A stretch of 64,000 nucleotides of DNA from Paenibacillus_D sp047238105 (GCF_047238105.1 NZ_JBDFMD010000001.1:1550001-1614000); one strand, 5' to 3'; positions 17,287 to 26,501 are shown, counted from the first letter of the stretch. Notes: generated by a model from the letters alone, not told the origin. A program made the numbers and translations.

Positions 17287-19524
17287 CTATTCTGCTTCCC
17301 GCTTGGAGGAAGTAAATTGCTTGCGGTATTCTCCCGGCGTGACACCGGAGATTCGTTTGAACATGCGATTAAAGGAAAAATAATGGGCATACCCGACCTG
17401 CTGTGAGATCTGCCCAATCTGTTCGTCCGTATGAATGAGCAAGTGACGGGCCCGATCCATACGTACTCTTGTCAAATAATCCACGAAATTCTCGCTGTAG
17501 GTATCCTTGAATAGACGGCTCAAATAACTTTGGTTGATTTGAAATTTGTCGCTTAGCAGCTGCAGGCTCAGATCGGGGTTGCTGTACTGCTGCTCGATGT
17601 AGACTTTGGCTTCCTCGAGCAGCTCCTGACTGCTGCGGCCCGGACGCAAGGTATTCATCTGCTCGATCGCCGCAGTCAAGACCGTCGCAAAGGTGTGACG
17701 CAGCGAGACTATGGATTCGAAATGTTCCAATTCCTTATTCAGCTCCACCATGGCCGCGTCCCAGACTTCACGGTAAGGAAGCGGCAGCTCAGATACTTCC
17801 TTGGAGATGTGAAAGAGCATGAAATGAAGTAAATTGACAATATCATGGGGATGAAAATATTTGCCTTGTACAGTATCCATCAGGCCGTCAAAGTGTCCCT
17901 TCCATTCCATATTGCGGCGTTTGAACGATTCGGCAATGTCGCGGATCGACTGCAGTTGTTTGGGCATCCCGGCAAATACATTCCCCTCCAGCTCCCAATA
18001 GGCGATGACCCGGTTCCCGCCTACCGATTTTTTGTAGGACAGCGCTTCCTCCGCTTCTTTGAACGAACGGGCGATGTCGGTTATCGCAGCTGCAGAAGCT
18101 CCAACACCAATGGATACCGCATAATCGAGATTGCTGTTAATCCAATTGCGCAAAGCCTCGGTTATGGTGCATATCTTTTCCTTCGTTAAAGGATTGTGCT
18201 CGCTGAGTTTGAATAGCATAGCCATGCGACCGCTATCCAGCCATTCTACAGTAATCATCACTTCGTAGGACTTGGCTACTTCCTGGGCTACATTCGACAT
18301 CACATATTTCAACAGGTATTGGTCTCGAACAGGATACACCGAGCAGAATTCATCGTAACGATCAATCATAACAACCGCAATATGATAATCGGCATATCCG
18401 TACAATTCCTCAACCCACTCGTTTCCTTTTTCCTGTTCTTCCACGACATTGCCACGAATCAGATCCACAAAAAATTGCTTTTGCCGGTGCAAACTATTTT
18501 CTTTATGGACATCACTGATCTGGTTGGCGACATCGATCAAGTGGTGTACAGCCCGGTCAATATAGTCCGGATGCTCATGAAGGATATCAGGCAGCTCCTC
18601 GGGTCGGGATTTCAAATATTTCTTGATGCTGCTCATCATCCGGTCAATGGGATACGTGTACCTGCGGGCAAAGTAGATCATCAACCCTGAAAAAAAGATA
18701 AGGGATGCAAACCCAATGACGGTCCAAACCTCCTTGAGACTGGAGACAATACTGTAATTTACCTTATCCTGCACCCCGGTTTGAATATTCCAATGGGTAT
18801 AATGGGAGTTGACAGAGGCGAGCATCGTCCCGGAATCTGGTGCAGTTTCAAAGACGGGCACCCCGTTCTGATCATAGATAGAGGTCGAACTGACATTTAA
18901 CGTATTCATCCCGCGAACCATCCTCTGAATCGCAGCCCCCGACACATTCGCTACAAGAATGCCGCGGGCCTGGGACCCCAGCGTTATCGATTTGGCAAGG
19001 GAAACCACGGCGTAGTCATGCTGATCGGTCGGGAACACTTTAAACGGACGGATCCCGCTCCACTCCAGAGGGATCGATCCTTCCAGCTTCGGCTCAATAA
19101 ATAAGCGGTCTCCAAACTCTTGCAGCGGCGCAGACACACTCGTGCTGAGCACCCTATGGTCTGAGAACCGCACAATATAAATCGAGTCAATCAAAGGGAA
19201 ATCGATCAGATAGGAATTGAACTTCTTAAACAAGCTTCTCTCCAGCATATAACGGTTGTTCAGCTCGTCGTCTACTCCATACACATATTGCTTAATCTCC
19301 GGATTGTTATGAATCTCGGTAATCATGAGCTGTTCTATGTTTTGCAAAGAGGATTCTATCTGCTGCGTCACATATTTGCCATAGCTTTCGCTCATATGCG
19401 TCATTTGACGCTCCATAAGCTGGTTGATCACCATCAGAAAAATAAACACAAGCATGCCAACTGACAGGTAAAAAATAGGCAGATAGGTGAATAGCAAGCG
19501 ATTAAACCATGAACGCGTTTTCAT
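17287..19524 (-). CDS. AraC-family regulator with membrane-anchored sensor region (in-operon)
   Basis: The 745-residue product has membrane helices near residues 10-35 and 285-305. They flank an extracytoplasmic sensor region (HNPEIKQYVYGVDDELNNRY to WNIQTGVQDKVNYS). A cytoplasmic stretch follows (ending near RSFKEAEEALSYKKSVGG), then a C-terminal AraC DNA-binding domain (KVYIEQQYSNPDLSLQLLSD; FQINQSYLSRLFKDTYSENF; IGQISQQVGYAHYFSFNRMF). It is a one-component regulator for uptake and use of a glycan. Unlike the AraC gene at 6874 it lies inside the operon, between the binding protein and the rhamnosidase-like gene. I prefer ATG at 19524, preceded by AAGGTGA, over the GTG at 19536. A 14-bp-stem hairpin lies upstream. 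Confidence 0.85.
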   Translation of the reverse strand: MKTRSWFNRLLFTYLPIFYLSVGMLVFIFLMVINQLMERQMTHMSESYGKYVTQQIESSLQNIEQLMITEIHNNPEIKQYVYGVDDELNNRYMLERSLFKKFNSYLIDFPLIDSIYIVRFSDHRVLSTSVSAPLQEFGDRLFIEPKLEGSIPLEWSGIRPFKVFPTDQHDYAVVSLAKSITLGSQARGILVANVSGAAIQRMVRGMNTLNVSSTSIYDQNGVPVFETAPDSGTMLASVNSHYTHWNIQTGVQDKVNYSIVSSLKEVWTVIGFASLIFFSGLMIYFARRYTYPIDRMMSSIKKYLKSRPEELPDILHEHPDYIDRAVHHLIDVANQISDVHKENSLHRQKQFFVDLIRGNVVEEQEKGNEWVEELYGYADYHIAVVMIDRYDEFCSVYPVRDQYLLKYVMSNVAQEVAKSYEVMITVEWLDSGRMAMLFKLSEHNPLTKEKICTITEALRNWINSNLDYAVSIGVGASAAAITDIARSFKEAEEALSYKKSVGGNRVIAYWELEGNVFAGMPKQLQSIRDIAESFKRRNMEWKGHFDGLMDTVQGKYFHPHDIVNLLHFMLFHISKEVSELPLPYREVWDAAMVELNKELEHFESIVSLRHTFATVLTAAIEQMNTLRPGRSSQELLEEAKVYIEQQYSNPDLSLQLLSDKFQINQSYLSRLFKDTYSENFVDYLTRVRMDRARHLLIHTDEQIGQISQQVGYAHYFSFNRMFKRISGVTPGEYRKQFTSSKREAE

Positions 19525-19568
19525 TTCCTGGCTCACCTTCTTTCACCCCTAATCGCATCATAACATGA

Positions 19569-19604
19569 GGCTTCTGTCTGCAACAGACGCTGCAGACAGA
19601 AGCC
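19569..19604 (-). terminator. Intra-operon hairpin between the binding-protein and AraC genes
   Basis: GGCTTCTGTCTGCA and TGCAGACAGAAGCC form a perfect 14-bp stem with an 8-base loop, 13 bp after the binding-protein stop codon. The following T tract is weak, so it may partly terminate or protect the upstream message. This would make the binding protein more abundant than the regulator and enzymes. Confidence 0.6.
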
Positions 19605-19616
19605 GCCTTCACCAAA

Positions 19617-21200
19617 TTAGAAATTCATATCGTAGAGATCTTCTGTGAAAACCCATGTGTCTTTGTTTTCTCTATACCATTCCAGATAGAACTGTTCGAC
19701 TTGTTCACCGTCAGATCTGGACCACAATGTCTTCGCCTCCTCCAGCGTCTTCTCGACCGTTGCGCTGCTGCCGCCGACGATAGCTCTGCTCCACAGATCG
19801 GACATGGGCTCATTGACATTGGAGACGACAAACTGGATATCATCCGGCAGCCCGGGCATGTATTTGGTCACTTCCGGCAAGGGCCGTTCTCTGTCAATGT
19901 AGAGGTTAAACGCCGTTTCCAGCAGGGTGTGAACCTCTTTATCGAATGGATCTGACTGGTCCAAATCCTCCAGATACTTGGTGAACTCATTAATAATATG
20001 TTGTCCGCCCAACATCCGATAGTCTCCCAGCCAGCTGACCTCTTTTTCGTATTTGTCCTGATCCAAGGTCTGCTCTACGCCGTCAACCATCTCATAATGA
20101 ACGCCTTCCTGTCCATACTTCAGCGTATGAGCCATCGCTTCACTGCTCATCAGATCTACATAGCGCATCACCGATTCCGGATCTGCCGCTTTGATATTGA
20201 CCACGCCGGTCATCTGGACCGGATCGTTAAAATAGGGGCTGAACTGACCGAACTCGCTGCGGGGCAGCGGGATGACAGCAAGCTTCGCGTCCGGCACATT
20301 GCTTTTCAAGGTTTCATAATTATTATAGACGAGTAAGGCATTCCCCGCGAATCCAAACATGAACGTGTTGCCTTGTACAAAATCTTGCAACGCCTTCTCT
20401 CCATTTTTATCCGTCATATAATCCCTGTCAACCAGCCCTTCGTCAAAAAGCTGCTTCTTATATCGGGTGGCAGCCGCAACACGTTCCCAATCCTTCACCA
20501 TGTCGCCATCTTCAAGCACCCACGTCGTATTCTGAAAAGCAACATCTATCCAATTGTAACCGCTCATATTTGTGCCGAACGTGGCCAGCTGCTCCGCTTT
20601 GACCTTCTTCATCGCTTCATGTGCTTCCTCCACCGTCTGCGGCACCTCGAGTCCAGCTGCTTCCAACAGATCCTCCCGGATAAACAGATATCCGCCCGGT
20701 ATGTAGCCCAGCAATCGTCCAAACTCATAGAGCTGACCATCCGATTTGGTGCCCAATTGCCGCAGCAGCGGGAATTCCTCCAGCAATGCTTTGTATTCCA
20801 CGCTGTGCTGCTCGATCAGCTCTTCGATCGGCATCAATTGCTTCTGCAAATATAATTGATTGCGATACGCGTTATCGTATTCGAGGATGAGATCGGGTGC
20901 ATCGCCGGCGGCAAGAAGGGTATTGAACCGCTGCACAGACTCCCAGCGAGGCACGGGAACATATTCGACTGGAATCGTTTCATTAATCCACTGCGTCCAT
21001 AAGTTGTTATCGACCGTGCCCACTTCCGGGGGGACGTTGCCCCGGTCATACATCGAGACGGTAATGGGACTTTTCGGAGCATTCGAATGATCATTACCTG
21101 CAGTTCCCTCATTGCTGCCTGATGAACATGCAGCCAAAATAGACACGGATACCAAGAGTGATGCAAGCATCAGGGAAACGTTTTTTGTCATTGTCTTCAT
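19617..21200 (-). CDS. Extracellular sugar-binding lipoprotein of an ABC transporter
   Basis: The 527-residue product has a lipoprotein signal (lipobox LAACSS near residue 25) and a large CUT1-type binding body. The early segment ITVSMYDRGNVPPEVGTVDN is shared in pattern with the binding protein at 43974 (ITASVYDRGNIPASEGTLED) and less closely with that at 57847, so the three are paralogues. It captures an oligosaccharide for the two permeases encoded just upstream in the operon. AAGGAGG lies nine bases before the ATG. A hairpin follows the stop codon. The rhamnosidase-like and deacetylase genes downstream suggest an acetylated, rhamnose-containing ligand such as pectic fragments, but this is inference. 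Confidence 0.88.
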   Translation of the reverse strand: MKTMTKNVSLMLASLLVSVSILAACSSGSNEGTAGNDHSNAPKSPITVSMYDRGNVPPEVGTVDNNLWTQWINETIPVEYVPVPRWESVQRFNTLLAAGDAPDLILEYDNAYRNQLYLQKQLMPIEELIEQHSVEYKALLEEFPLLRQLGTKSDGQLYEFGRLLGYIPGGYLFIREDLLEAAGLEVPQTVEEAHEAMKKVKAEQLATFGTNMSGYNWIDVAFQNTTWVLEDGDMVKDWERVAAATRYKKQLFDEGLVDRDYMTDKNGEKALQDFVQGNTFMFGFAGNALLVYNNYETLKSNVPDAKLAVIPLPRSEFGQFSPYFNDPVQMTGVVNIKAADPESVMRYVDLMSSEAMAHTLKYGQEGVHYEMVDGVEQTLDQDKYEKEVSWLGDYRMLGGQHIINEFTKYLEDLDQSDPFDKEVHTLLETAFNLYIDRERPLPEVTKYMPGLPDDIQFVVSNVNEPMSDLWSRAIVGGSSATVEKTLEEAKTLWSRSDGEQVEQFYLEWYRENKDTWVFTEDLYDMNF

Positions 21201-21225
21201 ACCCTAAAACCTCCTTGTGATGTTC

Positions 21226-22101
21226 TCAACCCTTCACAGCGCCAATCAACATGCCTTTGATAAAGTATTTCTGCAAGAACGGATAAACCAGCAGCATCGG
21301 CACAACCATCACGATGATGCCTGCCGATTTGATCGATTCAGGCGTAATCGTCTTAAAATCTTCGGGAGATAAATTGCCGATCTCCTGCATGATGGACTGA
21401 CTCATAATCATCTGCTGGACCATGACAGCCAGATTGTGTTTATCAGGAGAGTGAATGAAAATCAGCATATTGAAAAATGCATTCCAATGCCCCACCCCAT
21501 AGAACAACCCGAGGGCAGCGATAACTGGCAGCGAAAGCGGCAGGAAAATCCGGAACAAGACAGTCCATTCTCCGCCGCCGTCCATCCGCGCCGATTCGAC
21601 CAATTCTTCGGGGATCCCCATAAAGAACGTACGCATCACCAGCATGTTGTAGACACTGACCAGACCCGGCAGCCAGATCGCGCCGTAAGTATCGACCAGC
21701 CCCAGTGACTTGACCAGCAAATATCCCGGAATGAGTCCGCCGGAGAACAGCATCGTAAAGACGATCGCCAAGGTAAAGAATCGCCGGCCATACATATAAG
21801 AACGGGACAGAGGAAATGAACACAAGATCGTAAAGAGCAGATTCAAGGCTACGCCAACGATCGTAATGATGACACTATTTTTGAAGGCGGTTAAAATACG
21901 GCTGTTTTCGAATAGCTTCTCGTAGGCCTGCATCGTCGAACCGACCGGCCACAGCCCGACTTGTCCCGATACGATGGCCGACTGCGAGCTGAATGACAAA
22001 GCAAGCAGATGGACCATGGGCAGCAGGCAGCTCAAACTGAACAACAGCAGCAAGATGTTATTGACGACACCAAACGTTTTGTCCCCTCGTGATTCTCGCA
22101 T
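21226..22101 (-). CDS. Carbohydrate ABC transporter permease, YtcP-type
   Basis: The product of about 291 residues has around six membrane helices, an EAA loop (ELVESARMDGGGEWTVLFRI) and the C-terminal signature FIKGMLIGAVKG. It is the second permease of the importer. Several closely spaced starts exist in GTG-ATG-AGG-ATG; I choose the ATG at 22101 because the paralogue at 43058 begins with the same MRES residues, with ATG at 22107 as the alternative. It begins 9 bp beyond the stop of the LplB-type gene and ends 25 bp before the binding-protein start. Confidence 0.86.
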   Translation of the reverse strand: MRESRGDKTFGVVNNILLLLFSLSCLLPMVHLLALSFSSQSAIVSGQVGLWPVGSTMQAYEKLFENSRILTAFKNSVIITIVGVALNLLFTILCSFPLSRSYMYGRRFFTLAIVFTMLFSGGLIPGYLLVKSLGLVDTYGAIWLPGLVSVYNMLVMRTFFMGIPEELVESARMDGGGEWTVLFRIFLPLSLPVIAALGLFYGVGHWNAFFNMLIFIHSPDKHNLAVMVQQMIMSQSIMQEIGNLSPEDFKTITPESIKSAGIIVMVVPMLLVYPFLQKYFIKGMLIGAVKG

Positions 22102-22110
22102 CCTCATCAC

Positions 22111-23010
22111 CTACCACAATCCATGATTAAATCTGCGTGCAATCGCATTGGCCGTCAACACCAGGATGAGACCGATAATGGATTCGAAAAATCCTAAAGC
22201 CGCAGCGAGACTAAATCTCCCGCCGGTTATGCCTACCCTGTAATTCCAGGTTGAAATGACATCGGCAATCTGTGACACGGCTGAATTCTGCAGCATATAG
22301 ACCTGATCGAACCCGACCTCCATGATGCTCCCGATCGACAGGATGAGGATGATAAAAATGACGGGTCGAATCGAAGGAAGGGAAATATGCCACATCTGTC
22401 TCAACCGATTGGCCCCGTCGAGTCCAGCCGCTTCGTATAGTGACTGGTCAACCCCGGCCAATGCTGCCAAATAAATAATCGCTCCCCATCCGGCACTCTT
22501 CCAAATGCCTGATCCGATGAAGATCGCCAGCCATGAACCCGAATTGTACAAAAAAGGGTAGCTGTCTCCGGTTATCCATCTCATCATGGTATTGATAATG
22601 CCTGTTTCTTGCGCAAAAATCGTGATTACAATGCCGCCGACAATAACCCAATTGAGAAAATGTGGAAAGAAAACGGCGGTTTGCACGGTTTTCTTGAACC
22701 ACGATCGGCGGATTTCATTAATCATCAGTGCCAAAAGAATCGGAAACGGGAAGCCAAGCACCAATTGCAGGAGACTCAGCACAAGCGTGTTGCGCAAGAT
22801 ATTCAGCATGTTCGGGTTGGTAAACAGGGTACGAAAGTGATCCAGTCCAACCCAGCTGCTTCCCCAGATGCCGTCTGTGAAGTTGTAATTTTTAAATGCG
22901 ATCATCAGTCCACCCATTGGGGCAAATCTGAAAATGAGAAAATAAGCGATTATCGGAGCAAACATAATAAACAATGGAATGTTGTACTGAAATCGCCTGC
23001 TCTTGAACAT
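22111..23010 (-). CDS. Carbohydrate ABC transporter permease, LplB-type
   Basis: The product of about 299 residues begins MFKSRRFQYNIPLFIMFAP and has around six membrane helices. It carries the LplB-like loop LMIAFKNYNFTDG and the EAA loop AALAGVDQSLYEAAGLDGAN. It is the first gene of the six-gene operon running to 14169. Open reading continues upstream to 23082, but that extension does not look like an N-terminus of this family; the ATG at 23010 has only a closely spaced AAGGA, so the start is less certain than usual. Its paralogues are at 42086, 60364 and 4074. Confidence 0.84.
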   Translation of the reverse strand: MFKSRRFQYNIPLFIMFAPIIAYFLIFRFAPMGGLMIAFKNYNFTDGIWGSSWVGLDHFRTLFTNPNMLNILRNTLVLSLLQLVLGFPFPILLALMINEIRRSWFKKTVQTAVFFPHFLNWVIVGGIVITIFAQETGIINTMMRWITGDSYPFLYNSGSWLAIFIGSGIWKSAGWGAIIYLAALAGVDQSLYEAAGLDGANRLRQMWHISLPSIRPVIFIILILSIGSIMEVGFDQVYMLQNSAVSQIADVISTWNYRVGITGGRFSLAAALGFFESIIGLILVLTANAIARRFNHGLW

Positions 23011-23117
23011 GTTCCTTACACCGCCCCTTTCCTTCCAACTCAAGAAACTCCATGCGTAGTTTAAGCGGGCTGCAGCCAACACCCATTATGCTCGCAGGGC
23101 GGGTCTCACGCAAGCAA

Positions 23118-23194
23118 CACATTTTTTTCACCTCACCATATTTTACTGGCGGGAATTTGCGGAAAATAGGGGGCTAAGCGAGTGAAAAAATGTG
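23118..23194. promoter_or_regulatory. Widely spaced inverted repeat upstream of the 23.0-14.2 kb operon
   Basis: CACATTTTTTTCAC (23118-23131) and GTGAAAAAATGTG (23182-23194) are inverted copies with one base gained or lost, separated by 50 bp. They lie in the 296-bp gap between divergent genes. They could be paired sites for the AraC regulator or may form a long hairpin in a leader transcript. No consensus promoter was seen for the minus strand. Confidence 0.3.
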
Positions 23195-23243
23195 CTATGG
23201 TCAAAAAAGGTGCTTAGTTTTATTATAGGATTAAACATGTTAA

Positions 23244-23272
23244 TTGACTGTTCGGTACAAAAGTGTTACAGT
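23244..23272 (+). promoter_or_regulatory. SigA-type promoter of the TetR gene
   Basis: TTGACT (23244-23249) and TACAGT (23267-23272) are 17 bp apart, about 35 bp before the start codon. The spacer contains GGTACAAAA, whose complement TTTTGTAC recurs upstream of the MFS gene near 23970, so this may be part of the repressor's site. Confidence 0.55.
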
Positions 23273-23306
23273 AGCTCATAATAACAAACTGGAGAGGAGG
23301 ATACCT

Positions 23307-23891
23307 GTGAGTGGAAGACCACGTGAATTCAAGGATACAGCCGTAATCGAAGCCGCTATGGAAGTTTTTTGGAAGAAAGGCTTTGAAGCAAGTTCAACTC
23401 AGGAACTTTGTGAACAAACTGGCCTTGGGAAAGGGAGTCTATACAACGCTTTCGGCAGCAAACATGAACTTTTTGAGCTAGCCCTGCAACGATATCAAGA
23501 AATAGGTATCCAAGTTCAAAAGGAAATTCTACGCCGTCCCATTCCTATTAAAGATCGGTTGCGTGAATTGATAAAATGGGGAATGCATGTTGATCCACAA
23601 ACATCTGAACGCCGGGGGTGCCTGGCTATTAAAAGCGCAATGGAACAAGCAGGGAACGAAAAGGCAGTGAAACGTCTTGTAGAACAACATGTTCAACAGC
23701 TAGAGAAATCGTTGCTTGGAGTTATGGAGGAAGGCATAGAATCAGGTGAAATTACATCCGAGCGATCGGCAATTGAGCTTGCTCGCTTCTTTCTAACGAG
23801 CTATTACGGTTTATGCGTATTGGGGCAGATGGTACAAAGTGATGATGTACTGCATGCTGGAATAGAAGGGGCTTTAGCAGCTCTATCTTAA
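23307..23891 (+). CDS. TetR/AcrR-family transcriptional regulator
   Basis: The 194-residue product has an N-terminal TetR helix-turn-helix: GRPREFKDTAVIEAAMEVFW, then the recognition region STQELCEQTGLGKGSLYNAF at about residues 30-50. An all-helical ligand-binding domain follows. The start is the GTG at 23307, preceded by GGAGAGGAGG. It is followed by a terminator and then the MFS, AhpD-like and azoreductase genes in the same direction, which it likely represses until an electrophile or drug binds. Base composition is clearly more AT-rich than the sugar genes on its left. Confidence 0.85.
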   Translation: MSGRPREFKDTAVIEAAMEVFWKKGFEASSTQELCEQTGLGKGSLYNAFGSKHELFELALQRYQEIGIQVQKEILRRPIPIKDRLRELIKWGMHVDPQTSERRGCLAIKSAMEQAGNEKAVKRLVEQHVQQLEKSLLGVMEEGIESGEITSERSAIELARFFLTSYYGLCVLGQMVQSDDVLHAGIEGALAALS

Positions 23892-23924
23892 AAGATGGTC
23901 TTGAAGAATAATTAAAGTGATTAA

Positions 23925-23959
23925 GCTGCTGCGCGATTTCTTTCAGCAGCACTTTTTTT
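23925..23959 (+). terminator. Rho-independent terminator after the TetR gene
   Basis: GCTGCTG and CAGCAGC form a stem with a 12-base loop, followed by ACTTTTTTT. It separates the regulator from the MFS gene, so the latter probably has its own promoter. Confidence 0.75.
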
Positions 23960-24008
23960 CAAGCAATTTTGTACTTAATGGTAAAAAATTAAATTAGGAG
24001 GATTTGTT

Positions 24009-25163
24009 GTGCCATATGCTATTTACGTCTTGGGTTTAACCATATTCGCAATGACCACCTCAGAATTTATGGTGGCGGGTATGATGCCTTCACTTTCAGA
24101 GGAGTTTGGAGTATCCATCCCGGCGATAGGCTATCTGATCTCTGCGTATGCTGCAGGTATGGTGGTGGGCGGCCCGTTGATCACATTGGGGCTGCTGAAG
24201 GTTACATACAAGAAGGCGCTATTAACTCTGATCACTGCTTTTTTTGCAGGTCAGGTGCTCGGTGCGTTGGCCACCAGCTATGAAATGATGTTCGCAGCAA
24301 GAGTCATTACCGGTGTGGCTTCGTCGGCTTGCTTTGGCGTATCGATTGCAATTGCGGTCAATCTTGCTGGAGCTGAGTTCCGCGGGAGGGCGGTCTCAGT
24401 TGTGCTTGGGGGGTTAATGATTTCTAAGGTTGTGGGGCTTCCCATGGCCATATTCATTGATCAGCAATTTGGTTGGCGCATAACCTTTTGGCTTGTGGCT
24501 GTGTTGGTATTGTTTGCTGGTTTGGTGGTACAGAAGATCATTCCTTCTCCTTCCCTTTCTAATACGACTTCAATCAGCCTAAAAAAAGAATTGAACGTCT
24601 TTAAAAATCGTAAGCTCTGGGCTGCTTTCACAACAAGCACACTCATCATAGGAGCAACATTTGCCGCATTTAGCTATCTCACACCTATTCTCACAGAAAT
24701 AACTGGCTTTGATTCAGCCGTTGTCCCCTTTCTATTAGCTTTCTACGGTGCTGCAACCGTGGTAGGGAATATAGTTGTAGGTAGATTTGCAGATCGTTAC
24801 ACGATCCCGATTCTGTGGTATGGGCTTATTACCTTAACGGTCTGCCTGGTTATTTTCACCATTTTTTCTCAAAATGCTATCATTACGATCCTCATGCTTG
24901 TCGTGCTTGGACTTGTCGGGGTACCTATGAATCCAGCCATGGCCGCCCGGGTGATGAAAGCAGCAAACGATGGCTCCCTGGTTAACTCCGTACATTCATC
25001 GGTCATCACATTTGGAGTTGTTATCGGCTCTTCCATCGGGGGGCTGACGATAAGCATGGGATATGGTCTGATCTCTCCTTTATGGGTTGGCGCCATCTTA
25101 GGCACACTTGGCGTAATTTCGCTGGTGCCCCTTGTAAGCACAAAATCCTATCGTCAGGTTTGA
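24009..25163 (+). CDS. MFS transporter, drug/arabinose-efflux type (DHA1/AraJ-like)
   Basis: The 384-residue product has about 12 predicted membrane helices. It contains the DHA1-type beginning TTSEFMVAGMMPSLSEEF, the helix-5 antiporter-like region near residues 95-130 (ARVITGVASSACFGV) and a central loop at about 180-200. Such transporters export drugs, sugars or aromatic compounds using the proton gradient. The start is GTG at 24009, seven bases after AGGAGG. The azoreductase and AhpD-like genes downstream suggest a role in exporting a redox-active or aromatic toxicant under control of the TetR protein upstream. Confidence 0.85.
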   Translation: MPYAIYVLGLTIFAMTTSEFMVAGMMPSLSEEFGVSIPAIGYLISAYAAGMVVGGPLITLGLLKVTYKKALLTLITAFFAGQVLGALATSYEMMFAARVITGVASSACFGVSIAIAVNLAGAEFRGRAVSVVLGGLMISKVVGLPMAIFIDQQFGWRITFWLVAVLVLFAGLVVQKIIPSPSLSNTTSISLKKELNVFKNRKLWAAFTTSTLIIGATFAAFSYLTPILTEITGFDSAVVPFLLAFYGAATVVGNIVVGRFADRYTIPILWYGLITLTVCLVIFTIFSQNAIITILMLVVLGLVGVPMNPAMAARVMKAANDGSLVNSVHSSVITFGVVIGSSIGGLTISMGYGLISPLWVGAILGTLGVISLVPLVSTKSYRQV

Positions 25164-25252
25164 GTTGTCACACTTTCCCTATCCAATACGTCATTGCAGT
25201 GAGAGGCATAACGGAAGGCTTCTATATCCAATTACAAAGGAGAGAGTATCTT

Positions 25253-25732
25253 ATGCAACCATCCAGAATGAGCAATCCCCTTATGGGTTTGCCCGAAGTA
25301 GGCCAAGCTTTGCAAACGCTGGGCAAGGCGTTATTTGCGTCTGCAGAAAAAAATGCTTTGCCCGCCCGCACCCTGTTTCTTGCTTACCTTCGCGCCAGCC
25401 AAATTAATGGTGATAGCGTCTGCGTGGATCTTCATTCCCGCAATGCTATGAATGCAGGTGAATCGGCGGTACGGCTCTACGTTGTATCCGCATGGCGAGA
25501 AGCATCAAATTTCACGGATGCTGAACGCGCGGCTCTGGCACTCAGTGAATCGATGACCCGCCTTCAAGACTGTACCGATCCGGTACCGGACGATGTGTAC
25601 CAGAAGGCTTCCATTCACTATGATGAAGGCGCACTGGCTACACTCATCACAGGCATTGCGACGGTTAATCTTTATAACCGGATTAATGTTTCAACACGAC
25701 AACTGGTGGATGTCTCGGCCACTCGCGATTAA
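25253..25732 (+). CDS. Carboxymuconolactone decarboxylase/AhpD-like protein lacking one active-site Cys
   Basis: The 159-residue product has the AhpD-like alkylhydroperoxidase fold, seen in FLAYLRASQINGDSVCVDLHSRNAM at about residues 39-63. Usual members have a CxxCxxxH motif here; this one reads D-S-V-C-V-D-L-H, so the first Cys is Asp while the second Cys and the His remain. Thiol-disulfide cycling with a Cys pair is therefore not possible within this motif. AAAGGAGAG precedes the ATG at 25253. A reading frame also extends upstream into the MFS gene without a plausible start. It lies between the MFS and azoreductase genes, about 40 bp from the latter, and is probably co-transcribed. Confidence 0.78.
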   Translation: MQPSRMSNPLMGLPEVGQALQTLGKALFASAEKNALPARTLFLAYLRASQINGDSVCVDLHSRNAMNAGESAVRLYVVSAWREASNFTDAERAALALSESMTRLQDCTDPVPDDVYQKASIHYDEGALATLITGIATVNLYNRINVSTRQLVDVSATRD

Positions 25733-25772
25733 ATCGGCAGTCAATCCTCAAAAAGGAAGGGATTACGTTTTT

Positions 25773-26420
25773 ATGGGAACCGTACTTTATATCACCGCCC
25801 ATCCTTTCGACGATGCGCAATCGCATGCCATGGCGGCCGGAAAAGAATTTTTACAAGCTTACCGTACCGTCCATCCCCTAGAAGAGGTGATTCATCTCGA
25901 TTTGTTTAAGATGGATATTCCGCACTTGGATGCAGACGTTTTTAACGGATGGGAAAAGCTTAAAACCGGCACAGCTTTCGAAGAGTTAAGCGTGAATGAG
26001 AAAAAGAAAGTCGGGCGCATCAATGAACTAGTTGATCAATTTGTGGCTGCAGACAAATATGTCTTTGTCAGCCCTATTTGGAACTACTCTTATCCTCCGA
26101 TATTGAAAGCATATATTGACTGCATCTGCATAGTGGGCAAGACTTTCAAATATCTTCCCGATGTTGGCAGGATCGGCTTGCTTTCTGACAAAAAAGCGAT
26201 TCACATTCAAGCCAGTGGCAGTATAATGTCACCTGGCTCACAGTCACCTGCCGAAAGTTGGGAAATGGGCCACCGCCACCTAAACGTCATTATGGAGTTC
26301 ATGGGAATTTCTAATTTTAGTGGAATTTTTATCGAAGGAATGGCTGAGTATCCTGATCAAGCATTACAAATAAAAGAAAAAGCACTCCACCGGACACGCG
26401 AAGTTGCACGGGAATTTTAA
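25773..26420 (+). CDS. FMN-dependent NADH-azoreductase (AzoR-like flavodoxin-fold quinone reductase)
   Basis: The 215-residue product has the flavodoxin-like fold of AzoR. The N-terminal beta strand and FMN phosphate loop are at TVLYITAHPFDDAQSHAM. The FMN-contacting segment is SPIWNYSYPPILKAYID at about residues 96-112, close to the PMWNF-type motif of the family. It ends with the GIFIEGM region and a helix. Such enzymes reduce azo dyes and quinones by two electrons using NADH, protecting against electrophile stress. Start at ATG 25773 after AAAAGGAAGG; the open frame from 25593 overlaps the upstream gene and is not used. It is the last gene of the cluster and is followed by a strong terminator. 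Confidence 0.86.
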   Translation: MGTVLYITAHPFDDAQSHAMAAGKEFLQAYRTVHPLEEVIHLDLFKMDIPHLDADVFNGWEKLKTGTAFEELSVNEKKKVGRINELVDQFVAADKYVFVSPIWNYSYPPILKAYIDCICIVGKTFKYLPDVGRIGLLSDKKAIHIQASGSIMSPGSQSPAESWEMGHRHLNVIMEFMGISNFSGIFIEGMAEYPDQALQIKEKALHRTREVAREF

Positions 26421-26501
26421 AAACGAAAACCGCCCCTTGACGCTCCAACTCATGCACTCGTTTTCGGGTACACGGATTTGCTTGGCTTGGGATAAGAATC
26501 T

